Of a DNA stretch of 64,000 nt, positions 10,574-21,184 are shown one piece after another (position 1 is the stretch's first letter; each line of letters starts with the position of its first letter). The translations under genes were made by a program, and so were the position numbers. The stretch spans positions 99,676,948-99,740,947 of the forward strand of contig CM024755.1 in NCBI GenBank assembly GCA_014218235.1. Direction: 5' to 3'. Under the pieces are notes generated by a model, which was not told the origin of the DNA, searched no databases, and worked only from the letters and a program-made list of their open reading frames with translations. The stretch comes from Colocasia esculenta. Taxonomy: Eukaryota > Streptophyta > Magnoliopsida > Alismatales > Araceae.

Positions 10574-13500
10574 TTTCAGGTTAATCCTCGAGCATCCAAA
10601 TGGTATTTGGATAGTGGGTGTTCAAGGCACATGACAGGAAACCTGAAGCTGTTTTCCCATCTCCAAGCTGAAGAAGGAACAGTCACTTATGGAGATAATG
10701 GGAAAGGAACTGTAGTAGGCAGTGGATCAGTAAATAGCAAAGGAAAAACAGTCATAGAAGATGTGCTATTAGTCAAAGGATTAAAGCACAACCTCATCAG
10801 TATAAGTCAACTGTGTGATAGAGGTCATCAAATCAAGTTTCAAGAATCAAAGTGCAGCATACTAAAGGATGGAGCAGTCATCTTTGAAGCAAATAGAGAG
10901 AAGAATCTGTACGTGCTCTACCTTGAAGAACTCAAAGAGCAAAATGTGTGTCTGGCAGCCAGCAAAGACAAATCAACTGAGCTGTGGCACAGAAGACTAG
11001 GCCACTGCAGCTTGGACGGATTGAACAAGCTCAGAAAGAGGAATCTTGTGGAAGGTCTACCAAAAGTCAATGGAAAATTGGAAAGTGTTTGTAGACCCTG
11101 TGCTAAGGGAAAGCACACAAAGAGTTCCTTCAAGTCAAAGACAGTGGTGACTACCTCAAAACCCTTAGAGCTCCTACATATGGATCTATTTGGACCAATG
11201 AGGACTACCAGTCTTGGAGGAAAGAATTTTGGATTTGTCATAGTAGATGACTACTCAAGATTCACATGGGTATCATTCTTAGAGCATAAAGATGATAGTT
11301 TTGATAATTTTGTCAGTTTCAGTAAGAAAGTCCAGAAAGATCAGAAGTTCAGTATTGTGTCCATTCGATCAGACCATGGTGGTGAGTTCCAAAATGAAAA
11401 GTTTGCTAGATTCTGTGATGATCAAGGAATTCAGCACAATTTCTCAGCACCAAGGACACCACAGCAAAATGGTATAGCTGAGAGGAAGAACAGAACTCTC
11501 TTGGATATGGCAAGAACCATGCTCTCTGAATATGAGCTACCAAGATATTTTTGGGCTGAAGCAGTCAACACAGCCAGTTACATTGTCAACCGAGTAATGA
11601 TCAGGCCAATACTGAAGAAGACTGCATATGAGTTGTTCAAAGGAAAGAAGCCCAAGGTAAGTCATTTCAGAATCTTTGGATGTCCTTGCTTTATTCACAA
11701 CAACGGAAAAAGGGACATTGGTAAGTTGGATGCCAAGTCAGATGAAGGCATCTTTATGGGGTATACTTCTAAACCCAGAGGCTATAGAGTTTTCAATAAA
11801 CGCTCACTATTAATTGAACAAACTGTGCATGTTATTTTTGATGAAACTAACCCTTCCTTGAGAAAGGAAGTAGATAGTGATAATGATGATGCAGATGAAC
11901 TGTCCAAAAAGCTTAAAGATACATCAATTGAGGACAAGGATGATCCACCTCTGGAAGAATTACAACAAGAAGAAATTACTCATGAAAATCTTCCAAAGGA
12001 ATGGAGATACAAGAAAGATCACCCACTTGAGAATATCATTGGTGATCCATCCATAGGGGTAAGAACAAGAGGTAATGTAATCCCTTGTGATTATTTAGCC
12101 TTTGTTTCTCAGATAGAGCCTAAGACAGTCAATGAAGCTTTAACTGATGAATCTTGGATAATAGCCATGCAAGATGAATTAAATCAATTCAAGAGAAACC
12201 AAGTATGGTCACTTGTTCCTAGACCATCAGATCATCCAGTTATTGGCACCAAATGGGTGTTCAGAAACAAATTGGATGAAACTGGTGTAATCCTAAGAAA
12301 CAAGGCCAGATTGGTAGCTCAGGGCTATTCTCAAGAGGAAGGCATAGATTTCGATGAAACCTATGCACCTGTAGCTAGACTTGAGGCTATTAGAATCTTA
12401 CTTGCATATGCATCAGCTCTAAACTTGACACTATTTCAAATGGATGTTAAATCAGCATTCTTAAATGGTTTTATAAAAGAGGAAGTGTATGTTGAACAAC
12501 CTCCAGGTTTTGATGACACCGAATTTCCTAATCATGTTTTCAAACTCCATAAGGCATTATACGGTTTAAAACAAGCACCTAGAGCCTGGTATGAAAGGCT
12601 TAGCTCTTTTCTGTTAAATCATGGTTTCAATAGAGGCAAAGTAGATAGCACATTATTCATAAAGTCAAAGGTCAATCACATACTATTAGTTCAAATCTAT
12701 GTAGATGATATCATTTTTGGTTCTACTGACAAATCTCTTTGCAAGTATTTTGAGAAGCTTATGCAGGGAGAATTTGAAATGAGTATGATGGGGGAGCTAA
12801 ACTACTTCCTTGGATTGCAAGTCAAGCAAGGGAAGGAAGGCACCCACATCTGTCAAGCCAAATACACCAAGGAACTCCTGAAGAAGTTTGGATTCGATAA
12901 TGCCAAACCACTGTCAACTCCAATGAGCACATCAACCAGAATGGACAGTGATCAAAATGGTAAAAAGGTAGATCAAAAGAACTATAGAGGTATGATAGGG
13001 TCTTTACTTTATTTAACAGCAAGTAGACCAGACATCTTGTTTAGTGTATGCATGTGTGCTAGGTATCAAGCAGACCCTAGAGAATCACACCTAATTTCTG
13101 TAAAAAGAATATTTAGATATTTAGCTAGAACTCATGATTTAGGTCTTTGGTATCCAAAATCATGTGAAATAGATTTAGTAGGATATTCTGATGCTGACTA
13201 TGCTGGATGCAAGATAGATAGAAAGAGCACCAGTGGTTGTTGTCAATTTCTTGCAGGATGTTTGATATCATGGTCTTCAAAGAAACAAAACTCAGTGGCA
13301 CTATCAACAGCTGAAGCTGAATATGTAGCTGCTGGAAGTTGCTGTACACAACTCCTTTGGATAAAGCAACAACTTGAAGACTTTGGATTAAATATCAAAT
13401 CAATTCCATTGCTGTGTGACAACACCAGTGCCATTAATCTGACCAAGAATCCAGTTCAGCACTCAAGGACAAAACATATTGAGGTTAGATATCATTTTAT

Positions 13501-13639
13501 TCGTGATCATGTTGCAAATGGAAATATAGAAATATCCTTTATTGATACAAATAGCCAACTAGCAGATATCTTCACAAAAGCCCTACCTGAAGAGAGATTT
13601 ACATCTCTTAGAAGGGAATTAGGGATGTGCAATTTGTGA
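10574..13639 (+). CDS. pol: Sirevirus Pol polyprotein (PR-IN-RT-RH), intact frame
   Basis: Open from just after TAA 10571-10573 to TGA 13637-13639, about 1021 codons, with no ATG near the start. It is in a different phase from gag, so a recoding or splicing step is needed. Protease has YLDSGCSRHMTG (10604). The integrase zinc region has LWHRRLGHCS (about 10981); the DDE core has HMDLFGPM, RSDHGGEF and NGIAERKNR. RT has WVFRNKLDE, KARLVAQGYSQ and the catalytic YVDDIIFGS (about 12700). RNase H has GYSDADYAG, STAEAEYVA and CDNTSAI, ending in the usual LADIFTKALP motif. All catalytic residues I looked for are present. Confidence 0.95.
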   Translation, partial: FQVNPRASKWYLDSGCSRHMTGNLKLFSHLQAEEGTVTYGDNGKGTVVGSGSVNSKGKTVIEDVLLVKGLKHNLISISQLCDRGHQIKFQESKCSILKDGAVIFEANREKNLYVLYLEELKEQNVCLAASKDKSTELWHRRLGHCSLDGLNKLRKRNLVEGLPKVNGKLESVCRPCAKGKHTKSSFKSKTVVTTSKPLELLHMDLFGPMRTTSLGGKNFGFVIVDDYSRFTWVSFLEHKDDSFDNFVSFSKKVQKDQKFSIVSIRSDHGGEFQNEKFARFCDDQGIQHNFSAPRTPQQNGIAERKNRTLLDMARTMLSEYELPRYFWAEAVNTASYIVNRVMIRPILKKTAYELFKGKKPKVSHFRIFGCPCFIHNNGKRDIGKLDAKSDEGIFMGYTSKPRGYRVFNKRSLLIEQTVHVIFDETNPSLRKEVDSDNDDADELSKKLKDTSIEDKDDPPLEELQQEEITHENLPKEWRYKKDHPLENIIGDPSIGVRTRGNVIPCDYLAFVSQIEPKTVNEALTDESWIIAMQDELNQFKRNQVWSLVPRPSDHPVIGTKWVFRNKLDETGVILRNKARLVAQGYSQEEGIDFDETYAPVARLEAIRILLAYASALNLTLFQMDVKSAFLNGFIKEEVYVEQPPGFDDTEFPNHVFKLHKALYGLKQAPRAWYERLSSFLLNHGFNRGKVDSTLFIKSKVNHILLVQIYVDDIIFGSTDKSLCKYFEKLMQGEFEMSMMGELNYFLGLQVKQGKEGTHICQAKYTKELLKKFGFDNAKPLSTPMSTSTRMDSDQNGKKVDQKNYRGMIGSLLYLTASRPDILFSVCMCARYQADPRESHLISVKRIFRYLARTHDLGLWYPKSCEIDLVGYSDADYAGCKIDRKSTSGCCQFLAGCLISWSSKKQNSVALSTAEAEYVAAGSCCTQLLWIKQQLEDFGLNIKSIPLLCDNTSAINLTKNPVQHSRTKHIEVRYHFIRDHVANGNIEISFIDTNSQLADIFTKALPEERFTSLRRELGMCNL

Positions 13640-14046
13640 AAAGATTCCTGTATTTAAAATGGCATATAAATTTTTCAGAATAAATGAAAATTTTCTCTCT
13701 CTCTCTCACTTTAAGCAAAACTCAGTTTATTTACTCTTCCTTGACCGCTATTGTGTTAAAAGCAGTTTGACTCGTCAAACCCTTTTGTCGCCTTGTGCCG
13801 TTACCGCCTTTTGGCGCTTCCTGTTTTCGATAAAATAATTCTAATTAGTCAAATCGTTCTGAGAACGACTCATCTTCTACCTTTACCCTTTCTCCTTTAT
13901 CTATTCACCCAAAGCCGATGCCCTAACGATTCCGGCATCGACTCTCTGCAAGATTTGAAGCTTTCCCCTCTTCCCGCGAAGAATCCCTCGAGGGCTTCCA
14001 TCTCTTCCATCTCCCTTCTCCAGAACAGTTCCTCTTCTCTCTACCC
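13640..14046 (+). other. Spacer between pol and the 3' ORF
   Basis: No ORF. It holds a short (TC)n run near 13694-13709 and a pyrimidine-rich stretch leading to ATG 14047. Element B has a similar CT/GA run between its pol and 3' ORF (43897-43915). Confidence 0.7.
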
Positions 14047-17000
14047 ATGGCCGCTCCGATGATCTCCGGAAGTGTAGGGGGCTACAGTGCTGAGTACCTG
14101 TCCGCAGAACAACAGGAAAGGTTCACCTTCGTAAAGACAAAGGTATGTGGAAACAAGGCAGTGGATGTTCCAAATCTCAAGAAGAATGGCATGGGAAGTA
14201 TAGCAGAAACTCTGAGAAGGATGCAGTGGATGGAAATTGCCACTTTCACCGAGGTAAGCTATCTCGACCTGGTGAAAGCATTTTATGTGTGCTTAAGGTC
14301 AGAGGCAGATGGGTCCCTTGTATCATCGGTAAAGGGAATCCAAATTAAAGTCGATCATGAGTTGTTGCACATGTTGTTTGGAGTGAAGACGTCTGGATTC
14401 AGTGGGGTTCACGCAGTGAACGATGAAGCAAAAGGCCTTGGCATTATAGGTCCAGGGTTTAGGCTAAGAGACGGAAAATTGGATATTAATCAGATGAATG
14501 CATACAACCGTCTTCTTCATTTCATTATCTGTCAAATTTTGGTTCCTCGCAGTGCCACCTTCTCAACGTGCACTAGGGCAGATTCAGATATGATGTTTTG
14601 GGCGATTCAACAAAAGGAGATTAATATGGCGCAAGTCATGTTGGAAAGGATGAAATTTGCCAGAGATCAAATATGGGATACAAAAAGTAAGTTAAATGTC
14701 TCATTGCCCTATGCTCATCTACTTACAAAGATTTTCAAACACTTTGGAATAGATTTATCTGGGGCAGTTGTGGAGAAGATGGGCCAGTGTATAAGGTCCA
14801 GAAATCTCAAGAAAAGTGGTTTCTCTGTAATTGAAGGTGTATGGTCTAAGACCACTGTGGCCGAGGGAGAGGCCATAATTGGTGATGTAGAAATTCCTGA
14901 TGTTCAGGAAATGGCAGTAGTAACACCATCAGCAGATCAGCAATCAGTAGCACCAGCAGAGCAGCAGCAAGCAGAAGAGTCAGCAGCAGAGCAGCAGCAA
15001 GCAGAAGAGTCAGTAGTAGAGCAGCAAGCAGCTCAGTCAGCCGCAGAGCAGCAGGCAGTAGCACCAGCATTTCAGCCAGAATCTCTTACAGCTTCTGTAG
15101 TTGAGGAGGAAGTGGCAGATAAAGCCAGTGATACGCCTACCTCAATAATTGGCTCAATTCTTAGGAATTTAGTTGAATCAGCTCTCTCCACTCGAATCGA
15201 CTCACAGTCTGGTGAAATTGAAATGGAAGAAGCTGTGGCAGAAGGCCACATTGAAGAATCAATTCCTGTGGAGCAGTCCAGTGCTCTAGTAGATCCAGTT
15301 GAAGAGGAAGGTCCTGCTCAGGGGGAGCAAATGGAAGTTGAAGAGGAAGCTCCTGCTCAGGGGGAGCAGTCTATTGAAGAACCAGCACCTCAGAGGAAAG
15401 GCAAGAGGGTAGTTCACAGAAAACTCAGAAAGAGCCACAGGAAAGTCAATCTGAAACCTGTTTTGGACTTGTTGAAGGCTTAGGGAGAGATTCTGTCAGC
15501 AGTGCAGTCCAGTGTGCAAGGGATACTTGCTAGTCAAGCTTCGACCACCTCTGAGCTCTCTTCAGTCAGAAATGCAATGAAGTGGTTTAATAAAGAAATG
15601 TCTGATATGAAGTCGATGCTAGCAGTTTTTTCAAGGTCAAGTGGAGTTTCTCCTGCAGCTACTCAGAGCAGACCAGCTGCTGTTCCGTGGCCGCCAGGGC
15701 CTCCAGCTCAAGAGTTTCGGCCAGCAGGGCCATCAGCTCAAGCATCAGGGCCACCAGTGCCAGCTTCAGGGTCATCAGGACCCTCTTCAGTTGTCAGAGA
15801 AGGTCAAGACAAAGGGAAAGACCCCATGACAGCTACTAAGGCCCCTGATGCTTCTACTCTTGCAACTCCAACCCTCTCTTCACCTTCATCTCCTTCTACA
15901 GCCCCTCCAGCACCACCAACTCTCAAACATCCTCTGTCTCGCACCCAACCTTCTTCCTCTCTCATTTCATCTCAACCTTCTTTCTCTCCCACTCCTTCTC
16001 ACACCTCAGCTCCATCATCATTCTCACCTTCTTCACCTCTCACTCAAACCACTCCAGTTCACCCATCTACATCCTTCAATCCCAAACACCTCTTCTATCC
16101 TCCTACTCCTTCCTCTGTCACTATCATTCCGGAAAAACCTTCACTACTTGGTGTCTTTGACACAAATCTGCCGGATGATTTTGAGAGAAATATCCTTATC
16201 AGCATTCTCTCCACTGCCACCCATATCCACAGGACTGATCCTCCCAGTCCTGCCAAGAAAAAGAGGAAACAATCATCCTCTGTCAGCATCCCCTCCTCAC
16301 CTTATTTCCTCCTCTTTGGTACTCTCTTACCCTCGAACCTCAGAGAAGATCCCTCTATAAGGAATATGTTCAAAAGTGCATCCTCTCCACCATCTATGGT
16401 ATTCCTTTCCTCAACCTCTCTGAGCATCTAAACATTGTTCTTCCTCTTACCCAGCTGTCCCACCCTCAAAAATCCAAAATCTTTGAGGGCACTGAGTTCA
16501 AGACTGAAGATCAGTGGGCCAATGTCAAGGGCAACAAAGCTCAATACAACAAATATTTGACTGCCAGGGCAGAATCTCTTACCCATCGAGCTCACCCACT
16601 CACTCTTTCTGAGTGGTTCATTATTCAGCATAAGAACTCGTGGGGACCCTTCATTTTGAAAGAGATCAGAATTGCCAAGAATTTTCAGCTGTACAGTGAT
16701 TTTTGCTATTTGAACAAGCTGCCTGAAGTACAGTTCTACCAATTTCATTCAGCCTTAGTGATGCTGAGATCAGAACGTCCAGTAAATCTTCCCCTCACAG
16801 TGGACTTTGCCGATCTCAAATTGACTCTCCAGTCCTTCTGCCAAAGCTACACTCCCTTGTGTTTGACTCAGATGCAGGCTCCCATGCCTTTGACATGTTT
16901 GCTAAGCAGATGGGCAGAATGTCAGCTAAGCAGAATAGAATGCCCTCCTTTTTGCGGTTTATCTTCAGAGAATACCACTCTGGCCGCATTTCCTCTCAAG

Positions 17001-17553
17001 TTTTGGCTCCACTCATTTCTGAATGTGAAAGGCTTACTCCCACCATATGGGAAACTCTCTACAAGGAACCCCATCTTCAGTTACAGGCCATCAACAGTTC
17101 CTTGGTTCGTCAAGCTAAGCCCATTCTCTCAGCCGAAGCCTTCATGGATCTCAACTCCATAAATCCAATTCAAGAGATCTATGTTCAGTGGGCAGCCAGA
17201 TATACTGCCTTCTATGCTCTGAAGCAGGATCTGCTTGATCAGAAGATTTTCTATCCAATCTCTCTGGATAGATTTCTCCATCGTGCCAGCTTTGGAAAGA
17301 GCACCTTTACAGATTTATCTTGGATACAGACCAGTATGGAGTATTCCTGGAACAGCAAAGGCAACTTTACATTCAAAGGACCCTCCCATCCATGGGTCCT
17401 ACCTTTTCAGTTGCTTCTGGTGTTTCCAACAGATTTTTGAAGATCTTGAGAACAAGGCATGGGCTGTCATCTCACAGCATGCCTCTCTGTTGTCTCCTAT
17501 GTACTATCTTCCTCCCACTTAATACAATGATTTCTCTCTTCTTTGTCTCATAG
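14047..17553 (+). pseudogene. Sirevirus extra 3' ORF (env-like position)
   Basis: Starts at ATG 14047. The first ~250 residues hold a conserved domain with VSYLDLVKAFYVCL, LHFIICQILVPR and DSDMMFWAI. I judge it similar to the 'putative plant transposon protein' family found in many plant elements. A Q/E/A-rich stretch follows, then a TAG at 15481-15483 where element B has CAT. The same phase resumes with a coiled-coil-like and then Pro/Ser-rich region. A shift near 16335 leads to a conserved C-terminal domain (LTLSEWFIIQHKNSWGPF), with further shifts near 16850 and 17300. I see no convincing signal peptide or transmembrane segment, so 'envelope' is only positional. Confidence 0.75.
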
Positions 17554-17651
17554 ACTATCTTTTTGCTTATTGACAAAATGGGGGAGAAAACTAAAGCTAT
17601 TCTGAAAAACATGTTTGTGTTGTATGATGTTTAGTATATTTTGTCATCATC

Positions 17652-17664
17652 AAAAAGGGGGAGA
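17652..17664 (+). other. Polypurine tract of element 2
   Basis: AAAAAGGGGGAGA just before the 3' LTR, preceded by TTGTCATCATC as in other Sireviruses. A second tract (ATGGGGGAGAAAA) lies upstream at about 17578-17590. These prime plus-strand DNA synthesis. Confidence 0.88.
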
Positions 17665-17665
17665 T

Positions 17666-19829
17666 TGATGACCAAACTTTCCCCATATAAATTACTTCAC
17701 TTATTTATATATATTAATTTTGATGATTAACAAAATAGTACTAATGAATTACTTGAGCCTTGAGGACAGGAAATAAAAGCAAAAAGAAAGTTCAAGGCAA
17801 TCAGGTAAAGTCTCATGCCATGTCTTGTCCAAGTCTTTGTATCAACTTCTTCATACTTCATATAGTAGACTTCTATTGATAATCAGAACGATTCCTTTAT
17901 AAGTTCAAAATAGAGTCACCGTAACGATTTGTTAAAGATCTCATAACGACTTGCTAGCCGTAACGATTTCGTAAGTTCTCGTAACGATTTCTTTAGAACT
18001 CACAACGACGTTCTAGCCGTAACGATTTCGTAAGTTCTCGTAACGATTTCTTTAGAACTCACAACGACGTTCTAGCCGTAACGATTTCTTTGAAACTCGT
18101 AACGACTTACTAGCCGTAACGATTTCTTAAGTTCTCGTAACGATTTCTTTAGAACTCATAACGACTTTCTAGCCGTAACGATTTCTTTAGTTCTCGTAAC
18201 GATTTCTTTGAAACTCGTAACGACTTACTAGCCGTAACGATTTCTTTAGTTCTCGCAACGATTTCTTTAGAACTCATAACGACTTGCTAGCCGTAACGAT
18301 TTCTTTAGTTCTCGTAACGATTTCTTTGAAACTCGTAACGACTTGGTACCCGTAACGATTTCTTTAGTTCTCGTAACGATTTCTTTGAAACTCGTAACGA
18401 CTTGATAAGTGTTCATAACGATTTGCTTTGCGCAACGATTTCTTTAGAGTTCATAACAACTTGATAAGTGTTCATAACGATTTGCTTTGCGCAACGATTT
18501 CTTTAGAGTTCATAACAACTTGATAAGTGTTCATAACGATTTACTTTGCGCAACGATTTCTTTAGAGTTCATAACGACTTGATAAGTGTTCATAACGATT
18601 TGCTTTGCGCAACGATTTCTTTAGAGTTCATAACGACTTGATAAGTGTTCATAACGATTTGCTATGACTCATAACGATTTCATAAGTCATTCAGTCATCA
18701 ATTTCATATCTTGATATTTAAAGCATTGACCAGTCAAAGTCCACGTAGACATCTCTCTGACGCTTTTGCATTTATGAGATCTGAACATATCTCTGCATGC
18801 ATGCAGACCATATCATCCTTTATCGTGCCTACTCTGATAACGTCCTTTAGACTTAAGCTATTTGGCATTACTATTTTCTTGACTATTGCTACTGACGTTG
18901 ACTGTCATCAGAGACAGCTTATCTGTCTGCTATTTGAGATTGACATCTGTGCAGACCTCTGAACTAGCTTCATGGTACAACGTTAAACAAATAGAAGCCA
19001 TCGGATATCTTTGAAGATCTCATCTCTTTGCGTGCTCAAGTATTCAAAAGACTGTTGACAGGAAGCTTCTAAAACTCCAGATGTCATTCAGTTTAACGAC
19101 TACTCAAAAGAGAGACAACGGACTCTTTAACGTCTAGATTTCAAATTGAAGATATATATACAAGTCAGAAGAACAGAAGAAGATACAACGTTCAAGAAAA
19201 ACATTCAAATTCTTCTGAAGAAATTTTAGAGCAAAAAAACTTCATTCCTCTTAGCTTTTGCTCTTTTGCTCTCTACTAGCTAGTGAAAGATCATTTGAAG
19301 AGAGCTTGTGTAGTTCTGAGAGTGAGCCTAGATTTAGATTCTTTGCTCTCAGTGCTAGGTCCTTCAAGTCATTGCTTGTTGCAGTTTGATCTAGGGGCTT
19401 GTCTTTCAAACCTCTCTTTGTGTTGTTCCCTTCTGGTGTGAAGGAAGACCTGGTGGTATCCAGGGTGTTGTTCCCTTTGGGTGTGAAGGAAGACCTGGTG
19501 GTATCCAAGGTGTTGTTCCCTTCGGGTGTGAAGGAAGACCAGCTGAGCTGGGTGTTGTTGTGTCCTTAAGGGGGACTGTACCCTTGTTTAGTGAAATCCT
19601 GAGGTATTGCTCAGGGACTGGACGTAGGTCTCCTGTGGAGAGGAGTTCCGAACCAGGATAAAAATCCTTGTGTCTTGAGGTTGTGTTTTGTGTGTTTGCT
19701 ATCTCATTTCCTCTAACTCTAACCTTCGTTTAAGTTGTTGTAATCCTTTTAGTGAACAGGTATTAATCAAAGATCAAATTTTTAGTAACCCATTCACCCC
19801 CCCCCTCTGGGCTAGCTAGCTGGGCAACA
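17666..19829 (+). repeat. 3' LTR of element 2
   Basis: Nearly identical to 6508-8729; differences are scattered substitutions and changes in repeat number. AACGATT array at about 17885-18690, TATA box at 19153-19160, 45-bp repeat from 19420. Confidence 0.95.
17885..18690 (+). repeat. AACGATT motif array, 3' LTR copy
   Basis: Same 20/59-base periodic array as in the 5' LTR with a different number of units, so it has changed in length or been homogenised since insertion. Confidence 0.88.
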
Positions 19830-19834
19830 TCTAT
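19830..19834. repeat. TSD of element 2, right copy (TCTAT)
   Basis: Perfect match to 6503-6507. Confidence 0.92.
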
Positions 19835-21139
19835 CACTATGTCTGTGTACCAGACATTGTAGATGCTCGTGAGCATGTTTTAGCAGAGGCTCATAGGTCT
19901 AGATTCTCTATTCATCCGGGTAACACTAAGATATACCAGGATTTGAAGAGATCTTTTTGGTGGTCTGGCATGAAGAAGGATGTAGCGGAGTATGTGTCTA
20001 GGTGTATAGTATGCCAGCAAGTGAAGGCCGAGCGGCAGCGACCATCTGGACTTATGCAGAAGATGGAGATCCCAGTATGGAAGTGGGAGGCTGTCACTAT
20101 GGATTTTGTCTTAGGTTTGCCTCGATCTAGACGGGGTAATGACTCAATTTAGGTAGTTGTAGATAGATTATTGAAGATTGCACATTTCTTACCTATGAAG
20201 AAGAAGCAGTCAGTAGAGAGCTTAGCTAGATTGTATATTAGTAGCATTATTAGATTGCATGGTATCCCGAAGTCGATCATTTCGGATCGAGATCCTAGAT
20301 TTACTTCGAGATTATGGAAGGGTCTTCAGGATGCGTTAGGTTCGGAGTTGAAGCTTAGTTTGGCTTTTCATCCCCAGATAGATGGACAGTCCGAGAGGAC
20401 TATCTAGACGCTCGATGATATGTTGAGGGCGTGTGTTCTGGATTGGAAGGATGATTAGGAGCACCATTTACCTCTAGTGGAGTTCGCATACAACAACAGT
20501 TTTCATGCGAGCATTGGTATGGCTCCATTAGAGGCATTGTATGGTAGGCCTTGTAGATCTCCTTTATGTTGGGAGGAGACTGGTGATAGGCAGCTGATTG
20601 GTCTGGAGTTAGTTCAGGAGACTTCGGATAAGGTCCAGCTGATTAGGAAGAGGCTTGTTGTGGCACATGATAGGCAGAAGAGTTATGCCGACAACAGGAG
20701 GAAGGATTTGGAGTTCGAGGTAGGTGAGCATGTCTTTTAAAGATATCACCTACTTGTGGTGTAGTTAGATTTGGCAGGCATGGTAAGTTAAAGTCCTAGA
20801 TTCATTGGCCCGTATGAGATTCTCAGACGATTGGGCAACGTGGCATATGAGCTAGCCTTACCCCCAGCATTAGCTAGTGTCCATCCAATTTTCCACGTAT
20901 CTATGCTCAGAAGGTATGTCAGAGATCCATCTCATGTTATTAGCCACGAGCCAGTGGAGATCCAGCCAGATCTTTCTTATGTGGAGCAACCAGTAGCTAT
21001 TCTTGACCAGAAGGTTCAGCATCTCCGGAACAAGAGCATTGCGTCGGTGAAAGTCTTATGGCGCAACTTCTCGCGAGAGGAGGCTACTTGGGAGCTTGAG
21101 GATCCAATGAAAAGGAAGTATCCTCACTTGTTTGAGTAG
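19835..21139 (+). pseudogene. pol: Integrase and chromodomain of element 1 polyprotein
   Basis: Resumes the integrase cut at 6507. The zinc region keeps H (HVLAEAHRS), H (FSIHPG) and CIVCQQ. The core shows MDFVLGLP (first D), ISDRDPRFTS (second D) and GQSERT (E). The GPYEILRRLG and HPIFHVSMLRRY boxes follow, then a C-terminal segment with SVKVLWRNFSREEATWE and MKRKYPHLF, the pattern of Tekay chromodomains. At least five stops interrupt it; several replace CAG or TGG codons. The final stop is at 21137-21139. Confidence 0.9.
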
Positions 21140-21171
21140 TGTCAGTCTAACTTCGAGGACGAAGTTTCTTT

Positions 21172-21184
21172 AAGGGGGAGAGGG
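21172..21184 (+). other. Polypurine tract of element 1
   Basis: AAGGGGGAGAGGG directly abuts the TG of the 3' LTR. Confidence 0.9.

Larger units (their letters stand above)
6508..19829 (+). mobile_element. Element 2: Sirevirus (Ty1/Copia), nearly complete
   Basis: LTRs of 2222 and 2164 bases begin TGATGACC and end GGGCAACA, flanked by perfect 5-bp TSDs. The order is primer site, gag with coiled coil and two CCHC knuckles, pol in Copia order (PR-IN-RT-RH) and a very long extra ORF. A duplicated polypurine tract ends the internal region. The G/C-run near the LTR end, the long gag and the extra ORF are Sirevirus traits. It interrupts the integrase of element 1, so it is younger. Pol is uninterrupted; gag has one frameshift and the extra ORF one stop plus about three shifts. 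Confidence 0.95.

Noticed and set aside
14846..15070. Minus-strand Leu-rich frame
   Set aside because: Antisense of the Q/E/A-rich stretch of the Sirevirus 3' ORF.
15848..16360. Leu/His/Pro-rich plus-strand frame
   Set aside because: Alternative frame of the Pro/Ser-rich region of the 3' ORF; low complexity opens several frames.
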